DNA of 64,000 bases, taken from NCBI GenBank assembly GCA_037893245.1, contig JBAIAA010000783.1, forward strand, positions 434,001 to 498,000, given 5' to 3'. The notes under the pieces were generated by a model that saw nothing but the letters and a program-made list of their open reading frames with translations, was not told the DNA's origin and ran no database searches. A program made the position numbers and the translations under genes. Shown piece after piece: positions 58,192-64,000 of the stretch; within the stretch, counting starts at the first letter, position 1, and each line of letters begins with the position of its first letter. Source of the DNA: Crossaster papposus. Its lineage: Eukaryota; Echinodermata; Asteroidea; Velatida; Solasteridae.

Positions 58192-59553
58192 AGATATTTT
58201 GTCTTTATAACTGCAGTATAAATGTTCTTACAAGAATTGATCACAACAAGGCTTTTTAAAATAATTGTTACAAATTTTCTCCAGTCGCCGTGGCGCAACG
58301 GATCAGAGCGTTGGACTTCTAATTCAAATGTTCTGGGTTCGAATCCCAGCGGGGATGAGATATTTTGTCTTTATAACTGCAGTATAAAATTTCTTACAAG
58401 AATTGATCACAACAAGGCTTTTTGAAATAAAAGTTACAAAGTTTATCCAGACCTTGGCTCAACGGATCAGCGCGTTGGACTTCTAATTCAAAGGTTATGG
58501 GTTCGAATCCAAGCGTGGATGAGATATTTTGTCTTTATTACTGCAGTATACATTTTCTTACAAGAATTGATCACAACAAGGCTTTTTAAAATAATTTCTT
58601 ACAAAGTTTCTCCAGTCCCCGTGGCGCAACGGATCAGCGCGTTGGACTTCTAATTCAAAGGTTCTGGGTTCGAATCCTTGCGGGGATGAGATATTTTGTC
58701 TTTATAACTGCAGTATAAATTTTCTTACAAGAATTGATCACAACAAGGCTTTTTAAAATAATTGTTACAAAGTTTCTCCAGTCCCCGTGGCGCAACAGGG
58801 AAGCGCGTTGGAATTCTAATTTAAAGGTTCTGGGTTCGAATCCTTGCGGAGATGAGATATTTTGTCTTTATAACTGCAGTATCAATTTTCTTACAAGAAT
58901 TGATCACAACAAGGCTTTTTTAAATAATTGTTACAAAGTTTCTACAGTCCCCGTGGCGCAACGGATCAGCGCGTTTGACTTCTAATTCAAAGGTCCTGGG
59001 TTCGAATCCCAGCAGGGATGAGATATGTTGTCTTTATAACTCTAGTATACATTTTCTTATTAAATTGATCACAGCAAGGCTTTTTAAAATAATTGTTACA
59101 AAGTTGCTCGAGTCCCCCGTGGCGCAACGGATCAGCGCCTTGGACTTCGAATACAAAGGTTCTGTGTTTGAATCCCAGCGGGGATGAGATATTAACTGCA
59201 GTATACATTTTCTTACAAGAATTGATCACAACAAGGCTTTTTAAAATAAATGTTAAACAATTTCTCCAGTCCCCGAGGCGCAACGGATCAGCCCGTTGGA
59301 CTTCTAATTCAAAGGTTCTGGGTTCGAATCCCAGCGGGGATGAGATATTTTGTCTTTATAACTGCAGTATAAATTTTCTTACAAGAATTGATCACAACAA
59401 GGCTTTTTAAAATAACTGTTACAAAGTTTCTCCAGTCCCCGTGGCGCAACGGATCAGCGCGTTGGACTTCTAATTCAAATGTTCTGGGTTCGAATCCTAG
59501 CGGGGATGAGATATTTTGTCGTTATAACTGCAGTATAAATTTTCTTACAAGAA

Positions 59554-60137
59554 TTGATCACAACAAGGATTTTTGAAATAAAAGTTACAAAGTTTATCCA
59601 GTCCCCGTGGCTCAACGGATCAGCGCGTTGGACTTCTAATTCAAAGGTTCTGGGTTCGAATCTAAGCGTGGATGAGATATTTTGTCTTTATAACTGCAGT
59701 AAATTTTTCTTACAAGAATTCATCACAACAAGGCTTTTTATAATAATTGTTAAAAAGTTTCGCCAGTCCCCGTGGCGCAACAGATCAGCGCGTTGGACTT
59801 CTAATTCAAAGGTTCTGGGTTCGAATCCAAGCGTGGATGAGATATTTTGTTTTTATAACTGCAGTATAAATGTTCTTACAAGAATTGATCACAACAAGGC
59901 TTTTTAAAATAATTGTTAAAAAGTTTCGCCAGTCCCCGTGGCGCAACAGATCAGCGCGTTGGACTTCTAATTCAAAGGTTCTGGGTTCGAATCCAAGCGT
60001 GGATGAGATATTTTGTCTTTATAACTGCAGTATACATTTTCTTACAAGAATTGATCACAACAAGGCTTTTTAAAATAATTTCTTACAAAGTTTCTCCAGT
60101 CCCCGTGGCGCAACGGATCAGCGCGTTGGACTTCTAA
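59554..60137 (+). repeat. Duplicated plus-strand block, copy 1 (offset 1,832 bp)
   Basis: Units here recur at about 61386-61969, including the GGATTTTTGAAATAAAAG spacer and CAACAGATCAGCG D loop. It also mirrors minus-strand units around 16700-17200. Confidence 0.8.
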
Positions 60138-61100
60138 TTCAAAGGTTCTGGGTTCGAATTCCAGCGGGGATGATATTTTTGTGTCTTTATAACTGCAGTA
60201 TAAATTTTCTTACAAGAATTGATCACAACAAGGCTTTTTAAAATAAATGTTACACAATTTTTCCAGTCCCTGTGGCGCAACGGAACAGCGCGTTAGACTT
60301 CTAATTCAAATTTTCTAGGTTAGAATCCTAGCGGGGATGAGATATTTTGTCTTTATAACTGCAGTATAAATTTTCTTACAAGAATTGATCACAACAAGGC
60401 TTTCTAAAATAAATGTTAAAAAGTGTCTCCAGTCCCCGTGGCGCAACGGATCAGCGCATTGGACTTCTAATTCAAAAGTTCTAGATTCGAATCCCAGCGG
60501 GGATGAGATATTTTGTCTTTATAACTGCAGTATACATTTTTTCTTACAAGAATTGATCACAACAAGGCTTTTTAAAATAATTGTTACAAAGTTTCTCCAG
60601 TCCCCGTGGCGCAACGGATCAGCGCGTTGGACTTCTAATTCAAAGGTTCTGGGTTCGAATTCCAGCGGGGATGATATTTTTGTGTCTTTATAACTGCAGT
60701 ATAAATTTTCTTACAAGAATTGATCACAACAAGGCTTTTTAAAATAAATGTTACACAATTTTTCCAGTCCCCGTGGCGCAACGGAACAGCGCGTTAGACT
60801 TCTAATTCAAATTTTCTAGGTTAGAATCCTAGCGGGGATGAGATATTTTGTCTTTATAACTGCAGTATAAATTTTCTTACAAGAATTGATCACAACAAGG
60901 CTTTCTAAAATAAATGTTAAAAAGTGTCTCCAGTCCCCGTGGCGCAACGGATCAGCGCATTGGACTTCTAATTCAAAAGTTCTAGATTCGAATCCCAGCG
61001 GGGATGAGATATTTTGTCTTTATAACTGCAGTATACATTTTTTCTTACAAGAATTGATCACAACAAGGCTTTTTAAAATAATTGTTACAAAGTTTCTCCA

Positions 61101-61174
61101 GTCCCCGTGGCGCAACGGATCAGCGCGTTGGACTTCTAATTCAAAGGTTCTGGGTTCGAATCCCAGCGGGGATG
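61101..61174 (+). tRNA. tRNA-Arg(UCU), exact consensus copy
   Basis: First of two adjacent exact copies, 166 bp apart. Confidence 0.9.
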
Positions 61175-61266
61175 AGATATTTTGTCTTTATAACTGCAGT
61201 ATAAATTTTCTTACAAGAATTGATCACAACAAGGCTTTTTAAAATAATTGTTACAAAGTTTCTCCA

Positions 61267-61340
61267 GTCCCCGTGGCGCAACGGATCAGCGCGTTGGACT
61301 TCTAATTCAAAGGTTCTGGGTTCGAATCCCAGCGGGGATG
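61267..61340 (+). tRNA. tRNA-Arg(UCU), exact consensus copy
   Basis: Second of two adjacent exact copies. The downstream spacer has GTCGTTATAAC. Confidence 0.9.
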
Positions 61341-63265
61341 AGATATTTTGTCGTTATAACTGCAGTATAAATTTTCTTACAAGAATTGATCACAACAAGG
61401 ATTTTTGAAATAAAAGTTACAAAGTTTATCCAGTCCCCGTGGCTCAACGGATCAGCGCGTTGGACTTCTAATTCAAAGGTTCTGGGTTCGAATCTAAGCG
61501 TGGATGAGATATTTTGTCTTTATAACTGCAGTAAATTTTTCTAACAAGAATTCATCACAACAAGGCTTTTTATAATAATTGTTAAAAAGTTTCGCCAGTC
61601 CCCGTGGCGCAACAGATCAGCGCGTTGGACTTCTAATTCAAAGGTTCTGGGTTCGAATCCAAGCGTGGATGAGATATTTTGTTTTTATAACTGCAGTATA
61701 AATGTTCTTACAAGAATTGATCACAACAAGGCTTTTTAAAATAATTGTTAAAAAGTTTCGCCAGTCCCCGTGGCGCAACAGATCAGCGCGTTGGACTTCT
61801 AATTCAAAGGTTCTGGGTTCGAATCCAAGCGTGGATGAGATATTTTGTCTTTATAACTGCAGTATACATTTTCTTACAAGAATTGATCACAACAAGGCTT
61901 TTTAAAATAATTTCTTACAAAGTTTCTCCAGTCCCCGTGGCGCAACGGATCAGCGCGTTGGACTTCTAATTCAAAGGTTCTGGGTTCGAATTCCAGCGGG
62001 GATGATATTTTTGTGTCTTTATAACTGCAGTATAAATTTTCTTACAAGAATTGATCACAACAAGGCTTTTTAAAATAAATGTTACACAATTTTTCCAGTC
62101 CCCGTGGCGCAACGGAACAGCGCGTTAGACTTCTAATTCAAATATTCTAGGTTAGAATCCTAGCGGGGATGAGATATTTTGTCTTTATAACTGCAGTATA
62201 AATTTTCTTACAAGAATTGATCACAACAAGGCTTTCTAAAATAAATGTTAAAAAGTGTCTCCAGTCCCCGTGGCGCAACGGATCAGCGCATTGGACTTCT
62301 AATTCAAAAGTTCTAGATTCGAATCCCAGCGGGGATGAGATATTTTGTCTTTATAACTGCAGTATACATTTTTTCTTACAAGAATTGATCACAACAAGGC
62401 TTTTTAAAATAATTGTTACAAAGTTTCTCCAGTCCCCGTGGCGCAACTGATCAGCGCGTTGGACTTCTAATTCAAAGGTTCTGGGTTCGAATCCCAGCGG
62501 GGATGAGATATTTTGTCTTTATAACTGCAGTATAAATTTTCTTACAATAATTGATCACAACAAGGCTTTTTAAAATAATTGTTACAAAGTTTCTCCAGTC
62601 CCCGTGGCGCAACGGATCAGCGCATTGGACTTCTAATTCAAAAGTTGTGGATTCGAATCCCAGCGGGGATGAGATATTTTGTCTTTATAACTGCAGTATA
62701 AATGTTTTCTTACAAGAATTGATCACAACAAGGTTTTTTAAAATAATTGTTACAAAGTTTCTCCAGTCCCCGTGGCGCAAAGGATCAGCGCGTTGGAATT
62801 CTAATTCAAAGGTTCTGGGTTCGAATCCTTGCGGGGATGAGATATTTTGTCTTTATAACTGCAGTATAAATTTGCTTACAAGAATTGATCACAACAAGGC
62901 TTTTTTAAATAATTGTTACAAAGTTTCTCCAGTCCCCGTGGCGCAACGGATCAGCGCATTGGACTTCTAATTCAAAAGTTGTGGATTCGAATCCCAGCGG
63001 GGATGAGATATTTTGTCTTTATAACTGCAGTATAAATGTTTTCTTACAAGAATTGATCACAACAAGGTTTTTTAAAATAATTGTTACAAAGTTTCTCCAG
63101 TCCCCGTGGCGCAAAGGATCAGCGCGTTGGAATTCTAATTCAAAGGTTCTGGGTTCGAATCCTTGCGGGGATGAGATATTTTGTCTTTATAACTGCAGTA
63201 TAAATTTTCTTACAAGAATTGATCACAACAAGGCTTTTTTAAATAATTGTTACAAAGTTTCTACA

Positions 63266-63329
63266 GTCCCCGTGGCGCAACGGATCAGCGCGTTGGACTT
63301 CTAATTCAAAGGTTCTCCCAGCGGGGATT
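63266..63329 (+). pseudogene. B-box-deleted unit
   Basis: 64 nt with CTACAG leader; followed by GATTAGATATTTTG. Confidence 0.85.
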
Positions 63330-64000
63330 AGATATTTTGTCTTTATAACTGCAGTATAAATTTGCTTACAAGAATTGATCACAACAAGGCTTTTTGAAAT
63401 AAAAGTTACAAAGTTTATCCAGACCTTGGCTCAACGGATCAGCGCGTTGGACTTCTAATTCAAAGGTTATGGGTTCGAATCCAAGCGTGGATGAGATATT
63501 TTGTCTTTATTACTGCAGTATACATTTTCTTACAAGAATTGATCACAACAAGGCTTTTTAAAATAATTTCTTACAAAGTTTCTCCAGTCCCCGTGGCGCA
63601 ACGGATCAGCGCGTTGGACTTCTAATTCAAAGGTTCTGGGTTCGAATCCTTGCGGGGATGAGATATTTTGTCTTTATAACTGCAGTATAAATTTTCTTAC
63701 AAGAATTGATCACAACAAGGCTTTTTAAAATAATTGTTACAAAGTTTCTCCAGTCCCCGTGGCGCAACAGGGAAGCGCGTTGGAATTCTAATTTAAAGGT
63801 TCTGGGTTCGAATCCTTGCGGAGATGAGATATTTTGTCTTTATAACTGCAGTATCAATTTTCTTACAAGAATTGATCACAACAAGGCTTTTTTAAATAAT
63901 TGTTACAAAGTTTCTACAGTCCCCGTGGCGCAACGGATCAGCGCGTTTGACTTCTAATTCAAAGGTCCTGGGTTCGAATCCCAGCAGGGATGAGATATGT

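Larger units (their letters stand above)
49869..64000 (+). repeat. tRNA-Arg(UCU) tandem array, block 3 (plus strand)
   Basis: About 85 units by length in the opposite orientation to blocks 1 and 2, running off the window. Local unit orders mirror those of the minus-strand blocks. For example, the AGACCTTGGCTCAAC unit at 52871 corresponds to the GAGCCAAGGTCT units at 14690 and 48378, and the GAACAGCGCGTTAGAC unit at 53222 corresponds to minus-strand GTTCCG units near 42210. Confidence 0.95.

Noticed and set aside
2889-63957. The dozens of 60-163 codon ORFs as real proteins
   Set aside because: They follow the tRNA/spacer repeat exactly, rotate frame with the 166-bp period, occur on both strands and have no independent start or stop context.
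2988-64000. CRISPR array (regular short repeats)
   Set aside because: The repeated part is a 74-nt tRNA with canonical arms, the spacers are themselves repeated rather than unique, and the context is eukaryotic.
2988-64000. Dispersed tRNA-derived SINEs
   Set aside because: Units are strictly head-to-tail with constant spacing, lack A-rich or LINE-like tails and have no target duplications. This is a tandem satellite, not independent retroinsertions.
2988-64000. Assembly artefact as the sole explanation of the array
   Set aside because: Units carry many private variants and the blocks are distinguishable, which argues for real sequence. Copy number and the cleanest tandem duplications still need raw-read support, which I cannot check.

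Overview
The window is eukaryotic nuclear DNA, almost certainly from an animal. It is dominated by one structure: a very large tandem array of tRNA-Arg(UCU) gene units. The consensus unit is about 166 bp: a 74-nt tRNA with a complete cloverleaf, a canonical internal A box and B box and no encoded CCA, plus a 92-bp AT-rich spacer that starts with a pol III-type T run. By length the array holds roughly 350 units (an estimate from span divided by period, not a count). I found at least 24 copies that match the 74-nt consensus exactly. No protein-coding gene is supported anywhere. The many 60-160 codon ORFs are read-through of the tRNA/spacer repeat. The animal assignment rests on close similarity of both tRNA families to remembered vertebrate tRNA-Arg-UCU and initiator tRNA-Met; the species cannot be named.

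Layout. (1) 1-2986: tandem 398-bp repeat, plus strand, each unit holding three initiator tRNA-Met-like sequences in different states of decay. One copy is split by a 1.8-kb insertion (89-1914) with fold-back ends, four TGACGTCA palindromes and a CTCF-like core. (2) 2988-33932: tRNA-Arg array, genes on the minus strand, converging on the tRNA-iMet repeats. (3) 33933-37008: a 3.08-kb non-autonomous DNA transposon with long terminal inverted repeats and a CAT target-site duplication; two paralogous empty sites lie in the same window. (4) 37009-49868: the minus-strand array continues. (5) 49868/49869: abrupt strand switch inside a tRNA unit. (6) 49869-64000: tRNA-Arg array with genes on the plus strand, continuing off the window.

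On top of the 166-bp periodicity lie nested higher-order duplications with offsets of 4,468, 3,296, 4,658 and about 1,330 bp on the minus strand, and shorter ones on the plus strand. Unit variants track these duplications: anticodon changes (UAU, UUU, UCG), 10-nt deletions that remove the B box, 4-nt D-stem deletions and terminator-length variants. The whole looks like a tRNA gene that became a satellite by unequal exchange and segmental amplification, while a minority of units kept every element needed for RNA polymerase III transcription. Whether it is mainly a tRNA production locus, a chromatin element or a neutral satellite cannot be read from the sequence.
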